A DNA stretch of 64,000 bases from Liolophura sinensis (Eukaryota > Mollusca > Polyplacophora > Chitonida > Chitonidae): positions 4,837,991-4,901,990 of the forward strand of contig NC_088297.1 in the NCBI RefSeq assembly GCF_032854445.1, given 5' to 3'. A program made the translations under genes and the position numbers. The stretch's first letter is position 1. Every line of letters begins with the position of its first letter. This document shows positions 23,085-35,300 of the stretch, one piece after another. The notes below the pieces were generated by a model. The model saw nothing but the letters and a program-made list of their open reading frames with translations, did no database searches and was not told where the DNA came from.

Positions 23085-23470
23085 TGGGAGGTACGTCAGG
23101 ACGTTTGCCTCCATCTCCTTAGAGCGCATGCGTCGCTCTGTAGGCCCCTACGATCATTTTACATCACTGCCACCAGGCAGTAATGTCAGATAACAAAACA
23201 ATGTGTCTCAGCCTTTTCCTTTATCTATACTTGATACACGGGCGTTCCTTTTTTTCTAAAACATACACAACATGATTCTGACGCGACATCTGACATGAAT
23301 TTATTGATGATTGCTGATTATAAGTCGGCGGGAGTGCTTTAGTGACGACGCTAAGCTAAACCAACCCAATTTGCATCGCACAGGATACAAACGTCAATCT
23401 TGTCTAGTGGTGCCAGTGATGTAAAGAGCGGCGCGTGCGCTGTAAGGAGCTGGTGAAATGTAATGGCCCA
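23085..23470 (+). repeat. Dispersed repeat family R2, copy 1
   Basis: Shares ordered blocks with 37790-38170: GCATGCG, CACTGCCACCA, AACATGATTCT, GCACAGG, CTTGTCTAGTGGTG-CAGTGAT and a final GCGTGCGCTGTAAGGAG. No coding content recognised. Confidence 0.6.
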
Positions 23471-25194
23471 CTTCCTTATCCGCCGCATGCACATAGACCT
23501 GATCACAGTCACGTGCTTTGAAGGGGCAGTGCGTAGAGCGTTGGTGAAATCAGAATTCTACAAATTACTTACCACACGTTTTATTTATAAAGGATTTTGA
23601 TGGACTATCTACCATTATAAAAAACTGTTGAGCACAGTCCATGTAAAAGTATAGGGACAAAATAATGACATTTGAAAAGAAAGCCACTTAAGTGCGTTAC
23701 TGTAATTTTTTGAGCCACTAATGATGGGTTTTTTTACAATATCACTTCTTTTATACAGCTTAAGGAAAGGAATTCCAAAGGACTGTTGGGATAAATATCG
23801 AAGTGTTAGAACAGAAGAACACAGGTGAGTCGACATCAATTAACTATGATCGATTATGCGACGTTTAGGTCTGCATGTTGAGAATGACAAAAATGTGCTT
23901 TTGTAAGGCAAAAAATATGTTATGTCTTTGTATAGCGAACAGCCTTCCTTGTTTAGTCTCCCTTTGTCAAAGACTGCAGACTACACGTGCATGTGATTTT
24001 TCTGGTTACCGATAAGGTTGTAGGTTCTAATCCGGTTTTCCGCTGATTTGACTGCGGATTATAGTCAGGAGGTCCCTTTAGTGCCTGATGATGTGCGGTG
24101 TTTTTGTGTGTGTGTGTGTGGTTTTTTTTTTGGGGACTCTATTTGGTTTGCTCCAATCTTAAGCCTGCATTATCGAAGTCGTATGAGTAAATTTATATCT
24201 GTTTTTTTATTATTATCGATTTGTATAATAACGCTAAATTGTTCACTTGTACGATGGGAGCCAGTTTTATATATGGAGGAGGGCAGGCCGCCCAGTATAA
24301 ACCACCAGCCTTTGGCAAGTTACTGACGAACATCTTCAACGAGTCTCACATACGACATATTAGTTGTCTCCAGCAACCTTCATGCAAGAATACACAAGAG
24401 AACACCGTTCGCTCTCTTAAACGTAGTTTATCATATCACACAGTTGTAACCTTTGCAAGTGATGTACCTGGGACCAAAATTAAAGCTCTCTGTCTTGTCT
24501 CAGTTTGTGAACTAATTAATTAGAGGAACAGATTAATCCTTAATTCCGTCCATGCACACGTGATACCGATGTGATACCGATTATGAATCCAGATGTATTG
24601 CGCGTAAAAAGTAAACTGCAGCACATCACATTCCATCGGACTTAATCAACATTATCCCGGAGTATTTATATCACGACAGGTGCCAATTATTTGAGGTATC
24701 CGTGTAATTAATAAAATAGTATGTGTATACCTAGCAATTTTGCAGTCACATGACAAAGAAAATAAATAAGCCGTCTAGTCTGAAATGAATGAACTATCCA
24801 ACGAGATGACACCTGTATATTCTTGGGGGAAATCAATGAACTTGTTAACTTTCCCTAACATGTTTTGCCAATCATATCGCTTAATTAAGAAAGAAAAGAC
24901 TACGTTCATATCATGAGCGCATGGTTTTTAGCGCTATGCTCTTACAGATATGTTCATCATGCATCGATGTGAGAATACCTTCATTACTGAAATGCTGTAA
25001 TGTATAATTAAATAATGTAATATAATAATAATGTAAATTAATAATGGTTTGCCATGCTTGGGGTTTACTGACGATACCAGCTATACATTAAAAACTAATT
25101 TGATGGTTTTAATAGAAAATGTGTTATAAAATAATTTGATATTTTTTTATATGCTATGATGAGTGATACTAGAACGTTTAGTGTTATTCTAACA
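23471..25194. other. About 1.7 kb, no supported gene
   Basis: A (GT)n run lies at about 24102-24121. The stretch near 24220-24320 faintly resembles an antisense SINE-A but is too decayed to call. Confidence 0.3.
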
Positions 25195-25395
25195 TAATAG
25201 TGCCATATTCAGCATAATGGCCTGTTAGTGTAATGCAATCTTTGTCTTGGAGTAATGGCATATGTGTTGTATTTAACAGAATAATCTGCTGCAATAGCAA
25301 AATACATTCTAGCATCACTCAGACAACATGCAGCTTTTCTGTTAAATTTAACACACAGTGTCTGTGTTACATTACGACCACCGGACCAGTCCCAG
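25195..25395 (+). repeat. Dispersed repeat family R3, rearranged copy
   Basis: The right part (AATACATTCTAGCATCACTC, TTTTCTGTTAAATTTAACAC) matches the 3' half of the copies at 28700 and 59135. The left part (GTATTTAACAGAATAATCTG then CTGCAATAGCA) is the reverse complement of their 5' half. The element therefore exists in inverted-head form. Confidence 0.65.
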
Positions 25396-27480
25396 AGACG
25401 ACATATTAATACTGCTGTCTCACTGTAACGCCATGCTGAAGTCACCTTCTAAACGTCAACTTCTACTCAGTATAACTGATAACAGCGTACTGATAACAAG
25501 TTCTGCGATATTCACACGGTTTTAACACTTTTAAAGTAGGCCCATTGAAGTTTGAATAAACATTATTTTATGAGAAAAATAGCCTGTTAGTTTTTTTAGA
25601 GAAAGTTTAAGGCAACAGTGTCGTATATTTTTTTCACCGCATACTTGAAATCAGTATGATCAAATGAAAATTATATTAGTATCACTAATGCTTTCATCCA
25701 CGAATTTTTTCGACACGTCCAGCTCTTTTGATGCTCTTTAGGTTAACATTATGAATCACGCATACACATAACACAGGACTGTATATAATTGTTTGATACA
25801 GCGAGTTTAATGCGTTCAAGGCATTAGAGCGTGAAGCAAAGCTTTGCAACGTCAGCTATGTAATTTTATACACATGTACAGTGCTGGGCCTGCTTTCAAG
25901 ACGCTATATGGTAGCATTACGTGGACGTTAACTACACTGCAAAAACGACGTTTAGAGCATATTTTGTCCGTTTTTGTTTTACACATTTACATCCTTAACA
26001 TGTACGCCACAACATGTTTTAGTCATTTTGCATATTCTTCAACACATGTTTTGGCTCTCTGAGACGAAAACATGTTAAGCGTCTACGAATGATTAATGAA
26101 GACAAAATTAGGAAGCAAATGAAATATATGTAACCATTGCGACCAGTGGGGAAGACATAGCGTCCCTATATGGGCGCTATCGTTAAACTACGTGGGCTTT
26201 GTAGGCGCCTGGTATGTAATAAAACCCCGTAATAATTGACCGACAATAATTATTACATTATTAAGTTTTATTCTCGTCGCCTAGATCAATTATGATGTGC
26301 ATGAAATCTTTCAAAGTTTCTAATCACAAAAGTTGACCAAAATAAACCAGTCTGTACCCGTTTAACATTAAGCAGTTTCTAACTTAAAGAACCGTATGCA
26401 TTAATAAACCAGAGATAATCTCCCGGACACCTAGACTAAGGTCTGCAATTGTTCGTGTATTAAAATATACGGTAGGGGGAAACTGTACAGAGCACGATGG
26501 GAACACGATACTTCTTCAGGTGTCATGCAGACAAACTGATGTAAACGCCATGACGGAATCACACTGCAGGAAGCTGGATATGATCATGAGACCCGACTGA
26601 TCAAAAATTTATGATCTGCATCGATGATCAACACATTAGAAGACGGAGCCAACGAGAGCCCGGACTACATCGGATGCAGTCTGATGTCACACCAGCAGCG
26701 AATTCCTCATTGACAAGAAACTTACTGATCTGCGAACAGAATTATATTTGTACGACTGAATTTGGTGTAGAAGCGAATACATTTTGGTACATAATGGGCA
26801 TAAAATAGGCAGTTACTATCTATAATGTTAAACAACATAATGATTTCACTAGTCATAGCATTTGTTACGCTAATGTTAGATTACTGGTCTAGCCCATAGT
26901 GTAATAATCATCACATTAAGTTGATTTTATTACACTACACGGGCGTTTACATGGCTTCGTGAAAGCGGACCCAGATCGCCATGACATCTACGTGCACGTG
27001 ACTCTGAGTGAGCATGCGCAGTGCAACTGGCCTTCCGTTTCAATTAGCAGTGTTCACGTGTCGTGACTGAATACATCACTTTCGTACCTCGTATTTTCTA
27101 TCAACGACCGTCTATCGCCCACGCATGCGCGTGTCAGATTAATTAAGTCTATGCAGTTTGATAACTCATGTATTGTTTACGCCTTAATATAAATTTTACA
27201 GCCAACTGTTGATGCTCAGTTTTGCAACGGCCATCTACATTTTTTTCACTTTTTAAGGCAATCTTTTTCTTATAAAAAGTACGCAAAGCTATTTCACTTA
27301 CCAGCGAACCGTAATATATTTCTTTCGCTTTATTACACGTCTGTGCTGACCAGCAAAATAAGTTATGTGGCATACGAGTTACATGCCGCCATATTTTTCT
27401 GCGTTGGGTATATACTTCGTGCTGAATGACATGATCATGTTCCCTCCAAGAACACATCCCTTAATTTGGGGATATTAATT
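25396..27480. other. About 2.1 kb, no supported gene
   Basis: Unique-looking AT-rich DNA. Short frames at 25844-26062 and 27149-27457 lack domains and splice context. Confidence 0.3.
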
Positions 27481-27815
27481 CCGCGTCCGCTTTGGGGCCG
27501 GTAGACCCAGGGTCAATCCTGGGCCGAGTCACACCTAATACCTTAAAAAGAGAAAGTTGTAACTTCCTCGCTTGGCGTTCAGCATGAAGGGGATTGTGCA
27601 ACAACTGGTTGACCGTATCAGTATAATGGGCGGTGCATCTTACTTGCCTTCGGTAAGGCGTCTCAGTGAAGCAGCACTAAATAACCCGTCCTGCAAGAAG
27701 GAGGCACATTACATGCACTCTAAGGACCCCTTGGGCGTCATATGAAAATATGACGATGAAGGATGAAAAATTGTAAAGTACGACGTTAAACCCCAAGCAC
27801 TCACTCACTCAAGTG
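27481..27815 (+). mobile_element. SINE-B, near full length
   Basis: From GCTTTGGGGCCGGTAGACCC with GGGTCAATCCTGG (B-box-like), through TTGGCGTTCAGCATGAAGGG and CTTACTTGCCTTCGGTAAGG, to GTACGACGTTAAACCCCAAG and CACTCACTCACTC. Confidence 0.9.
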
Positions 27816-27964
27816 AATGTGTAACTCCAGGTATAAAGAAGATGGGTACCTCAGGTACACGATTTGTTACACATTTAAAGTGTAGGTACACAAAGACGGT
27901 ATATGCAGGGTACACACAAATGTACATGTGCAAATATATTACAGTTAATTATTTTGTGTATGAT

Positions 27965-28224
27965 TTTGTATACAGTCGGTTAGTGCGCTAGCGCAGCGTA
28001 ATGACCCAGGAGCCTCTCACTAATGCGGTCGCTGTGAGTTCAAGTCCAGGTCATGCTGGTCGTAAGTGGGAAGGTCTGTCAGCAGCCTGCGGATGGTCGT
28101 GGGTTTCCCCCGGGCTGTGCCTGGTTTCCTCCCACCATAATGCTGGCCGCCATCGTATAAGTGAAATATTCTTGAGTACGGCGTAAAACACCAATCAAAT
28201 AAATAAATAAATTTGTATACACAG
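27965..28224 (+). mobile_element. SINE-A, lightly 5'-truncated, with target-site duplication
   Basis: Bounded by TTTGTATACAG (27965-27975) and TTTGTATACACAG (28212-28224). It starts inside the A-box region (TCGGTTAGTGCGCTAGCGCA) and runs to CAATCAAATAAATAAATAAA. About 25 bp in the body between CATGCTGG and CGTAAGTGGG are missing. Confidence 0.92.
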
Positions 28225-28699
28225 TTTCTTTTCAGGCTGAGTAATTGTCTCCTTCTGTTCTGTGATCAAATGTGCCTGTTACGCTTTCATTTGAGCCACA
28301 GTCAATAGTAATACAAAGGTTCTAAAGCTTCAACATTTGCCGTCTGCAAGTTTTTTTGTTTTTTTCTGATACTTTGAAAAAACAGTTTACCATGCTCTTT
28401 CGCTTGAAATGTACAAATCGCTAATGCATTCTTAAACTTTAATATTTTTTTCTTTCTTCCGCAAAGGAGATAAGAGTTTTGCCGGCCTGCTTTTGTTTGT
28501 CTGTCTGTGTGCCTGTCTCCCTGTCTGTCGGTAATTTTACGGGAAAAAGTTATACATATTTTCAGATGAATTTCTGTTTATAGTTTGACATTACAGACTA
28601 AGGACCAAGCCAATATGGTTTAGATGTGATCGGGATCCGCAATTAGACACATACACACTCAAACACTTAAGCTGTTAATATTGACGTTAATATTAATAT
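28225..28699. other. No recognisable feature
   Basis: Contains a short GTCTGTCTGT run near 28495-28530. Confidence 0.3.
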
Positions 28700-28920
28700 T
28701 AAATCTGTTGTCTGACTGATGCTGGAATGTGTTCTGCTGTTGCAGCAGATCGTTCTGTTAAATATAACACACATATTCTGTTAATTCAACGTAAAGATTT
28801 TAATTTCACCAACAGGATATTAAGCTGAATGTGACAGAATATTTTGTTATAATAACAGAATACATTCTAGTGTCACTCAAACAACAGACTTTCTGTTAAA
28901 ATTAACAGCTTATTATTTCT
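28700..28920 (+). repeat. Dispersed repeat family R3
   Basis: Landmarks: CTGCTGTTGCAGCAGATCG, TTCTGTTAAATATAACACAC, AACAGGATATTAAG, CAGAATACATTCTAGTGTCA, TTTCTGTTAAAATTAACAG. The same order is seen at 59135-59340. It is short, AT-rich, has no coding capacity and is full of GTTAAA/TTTAAC inverted motifs, so it resembles a MITE; termini are not defined. Confidence 0.65.
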
Positions 28921-29238
28921 TTTTAATGAAAGAAACGAATTTTTTTTTTTACAATTTCCTGATAGGACAAAATTCATGCAGAGGGGGCCCTTTTGACCTT
29001 TTCTTTGTAATGGAGTATTTAATTATGCTTTTAAAAACAAGAAGAATATCCTTCCCAACAACAACAACACATTAAGATGGCCGCCGGTGCTCAAAGTGTC
29101 ACATGAACTATAGTTTATTCACCGATTACGTGTGATCAGAATAACAGGTATAACACCTTTATCGATGCTCAGGTAATCCACCTTTTCCAATATGTTGCTT
29201 TATTCCACATTTTGGTAAAGTATATGTTTCGTTTTTTT
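28921..29238. other. Upstream flank of the TSP1 gene
   Basis: No TATA box or repeat recognised; a CAACAACAACAACA run lies at about 29058-29071. Confidence 0.3.
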
Positions 29239-29248
29239 TTCCTTGCAG
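29232..29248 (+). other. Probable 5' UTR splice acceptor of the TSP1 gene
   Basis: A T-rich tract ending CCTTGCAG lies 23 bp before the start codon. A non-coding first exon probably lies upstream, and its donor was not found. Confidence 0.5.
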
Positions 29249-29271
29249 AAAGCTGTTTCTATACATACAGT

Positions 29272-29344
29272 ATGCTGTCTCATTCAGTGCTTCCACTTCT
29301 GCTCCTTGTGACGTGCTGCGTGGCTCGAGCCAGCGTTGATAACG
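29272..29344 (+). CDS. TSP1 gene exon 1: signal peptide
   Basis: ATG begins MLSHSVLPLLLLVTCCVARA, a typical secretory signal with likely cleavage after ARA, followed by SVDN. The donor is AACG/GTTAGT and the exon ends in phase 1. The peptide is at once hydrophobic, and the frame joins exon 2 cleanly (codon G|AT). Confidence 0.8.
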
Positions 29345-32300
29345 GTTAGTACGAATTACAACAAAACTATCTCAATAAAACAAAACTATGAACACCCTCC
29401 AGTATTTGGACATGTAGGTTAAGTGTAAACGTACAAAAAACTTAGATAAGTATCACCCCCAATTGCCATTGATAATTATATCAGAAAATAGAGGATTTAT
29501 TTTCAGAACTTTTTATCATTTTATCAATTCTGTTTTTGCATAATGATTATGGTAGGCTATATCAGTTCGTAACATAAGAACAATCTCTGATTCCTCTCAG
29601 AACGTTTTTCAAAAACTTTGACGTTTTACTGTGGCTATGAGAAGCAAAACGAAATGAATCAAAATGATTTCAGTTAGTTTTCAGTAGTTTTGTTTGTTTT
29701 TTTCACATGATGATTAGCTAAATTTTAAATTACATCTACTACTTATTTACCTCTTTTTACCTAGAAAAACATGTGTTTTAAATTAACTTGCCTCATACCC
29801 TGTGGGGACATGTCGGCTGTTGGCCTACTTGTGCTCGTGTAGCACACTTGAGAAAGATTGTTATTAACTTGCCAAAAGTTTATCCTGACAACTGCCTCCA
29901 CTCATGACCGTCAATGTATATTACAAGTGAAAAAATTCTTATTTACGGCATTAAACACCTATAAACTACATATGTAAATAAAATAAACCACAGTCAAATA
30001 AATAAATATTCATTTCAGATTTAGAAAGCACGCCCCAACGAGTGGCCAGAGCGGCGGAAGCCTCTGATACAGCAAGGCGGCTGATCTTAGACACAATGAC
30101 CAAACTGTACGAAAGTGGAGCTAGTACCGCGCAGCTGGGGGAAGCCTTGTTGAAGTTTATCTACTTGTTGAAAGGAGCTGAACTAGGGTACACGAAAGAG
30201 ATGAAGCCCACCGAGCCCGATGGTCCAGAGATAAAAGGAGTCACAGCGCCTGAGAACGGCACTAATAGTAATTCTACCGAATCCGAGGACTTGACGAATT
30301 CGACGAATCCAGATGTGAGATTGATGCCCACTCCCATGCCGGACGAATCCATGATATCGGCCACTTCCACCGTAGTCGTCATGGCAACCAGTTCCAGCTC
30401 CCTGGAGGACTTGCAAATCAGTCCTTCGACGACATTGGTTGAAATGCCATCCAGTGAAAACGTTATGGAGAGAAACAATTCCACATCTGAAAACACAACA
30501 GGTACAGATTTGAAACATAAATTTATATTTAAAATTATTGTTTATTATCGTTCATTTCACCCATGGCAATAAAAGTTCTGTATAAGGTATACTAGTATAG
30601 CTGCAATTTCATGTAACATATTTCAGTCAAAAGCCGAATATAATGTAACGAAACATACTCAGGTCGCTTTGTTTTTTTTATGTTTTACTCCATACTAGTA
30701 CTGATAAAGGCAATACAAGTGAATGAAAACAGAAACATTGCGAAAAACAAACTGCAATGCCGAATTTTTGTTTACCCAATATCATTACAATTTATTAATA
30801 ACAAAAGATAATAAATAAATAAAACAAACGGTTATAAATTGTATGTGATTTTATAGATTCCTCAGTTGAAAAGGCTACAGTGTCATTGAATGTAACAGAG
30901 GCGCCATCTACCGGTCCCACAGAACAACCCAGGGGAGATAACGGTATGATATTGTGTTCTGTGCCAATGTCCACACTATACATCCCTATTCAACACCAGA
31001 CTTGTTCGTGTACAAGATATGACATGGGACACGTACTATGATTTTACGGTTTTCTTATTCTTTTAGAGGCAAAGAAAACAATCAAATTAAGTATTTATAA
31101 GATGAAAGATCATTAAACACTGTCCAGGAAAATGGTTTGATTGATTTTTTAAGAATTTTTCCAGCCGAGTAAACTGGTTTTAAAACATCAGATTCCACGG
31201 TGGTCTGTATGGTGATCCAAGGGTATTAGTTATTCATATTTTTTGCTTCAAGTAGTTTGTTTGAAGGCTATGTATATATGCATTTTAAATGATGAAATGT
31301 GTCAAAAACCTGATGTGACGTCACCGGTCCTAGTCTAGTAACAAAAGGCCACCGTAGAAACCAAATGCATTTTATTGGGTTGAAAGAAATTTAAACAATT
31401 AAGCCCAACTATTTTTGTGAACAGTGCATAATGGTCTTTCAGCTGACATATACATCACATAAGTGTTTTCTTTGTCTTTAAGCATGGGGAGACTTGTGAT
31501 GCTGCATCAATCCCGGCCAGTGGTCTCCGTGGCCAATATAGGTTAGCTTGCTTCTGCAGCACAATGACACAGGAGCCTCTCACCAATGTGGTCACTGTGA
31601 GTTCAAGTCCAGCTCAAGTTGGCCCTCTCTCCGGTCGTACGTAGGAAGGTCTGGAAACAACCTGTAGATGGCCGTGGTTTCCCCTCGGACTCTATCCGGT
31701 TTCCTTGCACCCTAATCCTGTCCGCCGTCGTAAAAATGAAATTTTCTTGAGTACGGCGTAAAACACCAATCAAATAAATGAATAGATAAATAAATGCCCG
31801 GCCTAAGTGAGTGAAGTTTTAAGCTCCAGGGCTGTCACTGTTTGTGGGGCCTCGGAAACACTATAAGCAGCCGACGGTTCTTGTATGACCAGTTGCATTC
31901 CACAAATACCATGATGGCTTGCAAGCCTTTACGTCATTTTTCGTCAGTAACTTGACAGTGCTGGGTGGTTTACCGCTGACACTCCGATTTCCTAAATTTG
32001 ACCGTCATTGAATAAGTGAAAATCTTTAATATGTCGACAGTTAATCAGTCAATCTGTTACGCGTGTCTCTTCTATTTTCTATTAAGGTCATTAGTGTTGT
32101 TTTCTGTTGCCAGCCACAGAGCTGATGGTACGCACAGATACGCCTTCTGGCGAAACAACACCGCCATCCAACGTAGGAGAGAATGGTATGTTTCGTTATT
32201 TGCACAGGGCTGCTGATATGGGATATCACCTGCTTGTATTCAACCAGATCATTACGTCTTGTTTTTCACAAATTACTTCAACGTAGAGATTGGGCTATTT

Positions 32301-35300
32301 TCATTTGGCTATTCGCATGTGTGACGTTTTTGTAAAAACCTGTTTACTTGTTTTGTGTCCTTCTTTGTCGACTGGTTATTTGTGTTTTGGTGGGCTAGTT
32401 TATTTGTTTTATGTCTTTGTCGGCCGGTATACTGGACTTGTGTCTTTGTCGTTTGGTTTGTTTGTTTTGTGTCATCATCTGTTGGTTTGCTTGTTTTGTG
32501 TTGACATCGGTTGGTTTGTTTGTTTTGTGTCGTCATCGGTAGGTTTTCTTGTTTTGTATCATCATCGGTTGGTTTGCTTCTTTTGTGTCGTCATCGGTTG
32601 GTTTGCTTGTTTTGTGTCTTCAAAGGCTGCTTTATTTGTTCTGTGTCTTCGTTGGTTGGCTTACTTCTTCTTTGCCGTCATCAGTTGGTTTGCTTGTCTT
32701 TTTTCTTCGTAGGTTGGTTTATTTGTTTTTTTTCCTGTTGACTGGTTCACTTGGTTTGTGTCTTTTTCTGCAGGTTTACATGCTTTACGATCTTGTTTGT
32801 AGTCTGATTTATTTATCTTGGGTCTTTGTCAGATGGGTTTACTTTTTGTATTTTTTTTTACGTATGGTTTCTTTTTCGGCTGATCTCATAATGTCATTGT
32901 ATGCTCATTTGTGTGTGTATATGTTTGTCGGTTTGTTTTCTTGTTTTATGTCTTTGTGGGTTGGTTTTCTTGTTGTGTGTCTTTAACGGTTGATTTTTCT
33001 TGTTTTTGTCTCATTGTAGGTTGGTGTACTTGTTTTATGTTGTTGTTTGCCATCTGGGTTACTTGGTTTGTGTCGTTGTTTGCCAGCTGGGCTACTTGTT
33101 TTGGGTCGTTGTTTGCCAGCCGGTTTACTTGTTGTATGTCGTTGTGGGTCAGCTTGATCGCTTGTGTTCTCGCTTATCTATTTGGTCGTCAGCTTGATCG
33201 CTTGTTTTCCCTTGCCATGCTGATTCACGAACCAGCTAATATTCTATGGTAATTTTAAAAATAAAACACTCCAAATCACTGACCAGTTAAACAGAAGTGA
33301 TTTTCAAATGACTGTCCCTTTGGTTGGCGCATACGCTTTTCAATGCCCCTTCTTCGTGTTAACTTTAACAGAAGTCAATATGTAATGACAATAACAATAA
33401 CCTGGCCTCTACCCTATGTTTGTAAAATAGGGGTATGTAACAAAGGTTCACGTACTGGACTAATGTGGTAACGGATCTGACCTGAATAATCTGCGAAGTT
33501 TCCCGTTTGTAACGGGTTCGATATGAATAATCAGCGGCGTTTCCCGTTTGTAAGGGGTTAATCTGCGGAGTTTCCCGTTCGTAACGGGTTGACAGGAATA
33601 ATCTGTGAAGTTTCCCCGTTTGTAAGTGGTTGGATTTGAATAATCTGCGTACTTTCCCGTTTGTAAGGAGTTTGACTTGAATAATCGGCAGAGTTTCCCG
33701 ATTGTAAGAGGTTTGAGTGAAACAATTTGCGGAGTTTCCCGTTTGTAAGAGGTTTGAGTGAAACAATTTGCGGAGTTTCCCGACTGTAAGGGTTTGAGTG
33801 AAACAATTAGCGGAGTTTCCCGATTGTAAGGGGTTTGAGTGAAACAATTTGCGGAGTTTCCCGATTGTAACGGGTTTGACTTAAATATTCTGTGGGGTTT
33901 CCCGTTTCAGGGCGAGTGGGGTGAATGGAGCTCTTGTTCAGCGTCTTGTGGAGCCTGTGGGATTCGGAAACGATTTCGGGATTGCTCTGTGGAGGGATGT
34001 AGGTGAGTCTGCAGCTGAGGCACATTTGCCGGAAAATAGTAGTACTGTATTCAACCAAAGAATCATCCGATAGTAAAACTTTACAACATACAGTCTAAAA
34101 CAAGAGCCGGCAAGTGGTCACATAACCGGTGAAATCCGATCTCTTGTCAATTTATCTTAGATTGGGTTTTAATTTGCTGCGTGGAAATCTAAAAGATAAA
34201 TGAACGTACTAATATTTAATTATTTCATTAGTTTTTAATTGTCTTTCTACTGATGCTCGCTTCATTTATAATTATTATTCTTTCATTTAATGGCGTTTTG
34301 CGAATGTTCAGGGATTTTGTCGTCTTGTCTTTACAGCAAGAGCGAACAGACTCAGAAAATGCGGACTGAGCCCGTGTCCTAGCCGAATCGTTTCATCCAA
34401 ACACTACTGTTACAAGCCCGTGGAGTGCCCAAGGACAAAATACCCGGGGTCATATCGTGTTAAGAACAGGTATCCCCTATCCCGGTGCAACGTCTTACCC
34501 GGATCAGGCGTATTCCAGAATGGCAAACCCATACGCCTATCCGGTCACGCGCAAACGGCGGGCAGCCTACGACCTGAAACGATATCCAGATCAAAGGTCT
34601 TCACCTCACCAAACTGGAACGTACAACATCAACATTCAAGCTGGATCTACATACGAAGGGAGGCCAGTGCGAGGCTCTGCAGTGGGTGAAAAGGACTCTA
34701 TTTACAAGGATGCATCTGGAAAATGTTTAGCGTAAGTACGGGGTGACATTGCGCACTCTTCTGTGAAAAAGTTACAAATAGGTGTCCACTGGTGCCAAGT
34801 GACACAAGGGAGAAATCTGGGGTTTTATTTCATTTTTGTAGTTGTTTGGAGAGGCTAACCTTTCTTTTATTTCAAAACAAGGGAGTTGTCTGCATTATTG
34901 TTATTTGGTGAGATGCAGAATGGAATTTTTTACAATGGCTGACAACTGTGTCTTAACTACTCTTAATGCACTTCTGTTAAATACTCCTCGTCGTGGCAGA
35001 GGAGCTCTAGTGTGAGCACGGTTTTACCCAGATCACTCCGTCCGCTCCACTCGTGAAACTGACCCACATCAAATAAATAATTATATCACTATGATTTTAT
35101 GCGTGAGAATATCTTCGGTATTTGTTTGACGCAATAGTTCCCGATGGCCATGTCTTCCTTTCCTTGATGCAAGCAACGGAACTTTTATGTTGTTTTTTTA
35201 TTTTATTTTTTTTTTCAAACAGGTACATGATGTGTGAGACAAGGTACGAGTCAGGACCATACTGTTGCCCAGGACACAAGATACGAAGGGAGTGGTGCAT

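Noticed and set aside
30161-30518. Two minus-strand frames of 111 codons over exon 2
   Set aside because: They are shadows of the real + strand exon, which has matching phases and splice sites.
32290-33252. Several overlapping long frames rich in Cys, Phe, Leu and Val, resembling membrane proteins
   Set aside because: They lie in the 29-bp intronic minisatellite; three frames are open at once because of the repeat, and the hydrophobicity comes from GT-rich units.
33365-34058. Minus-strand frames with repeated Asn-Ser-Ala and Thr-Gly motifs
   Set aside because: Translation of the 41-bp minisatellite on the non-coding strand, partly over exon 5.
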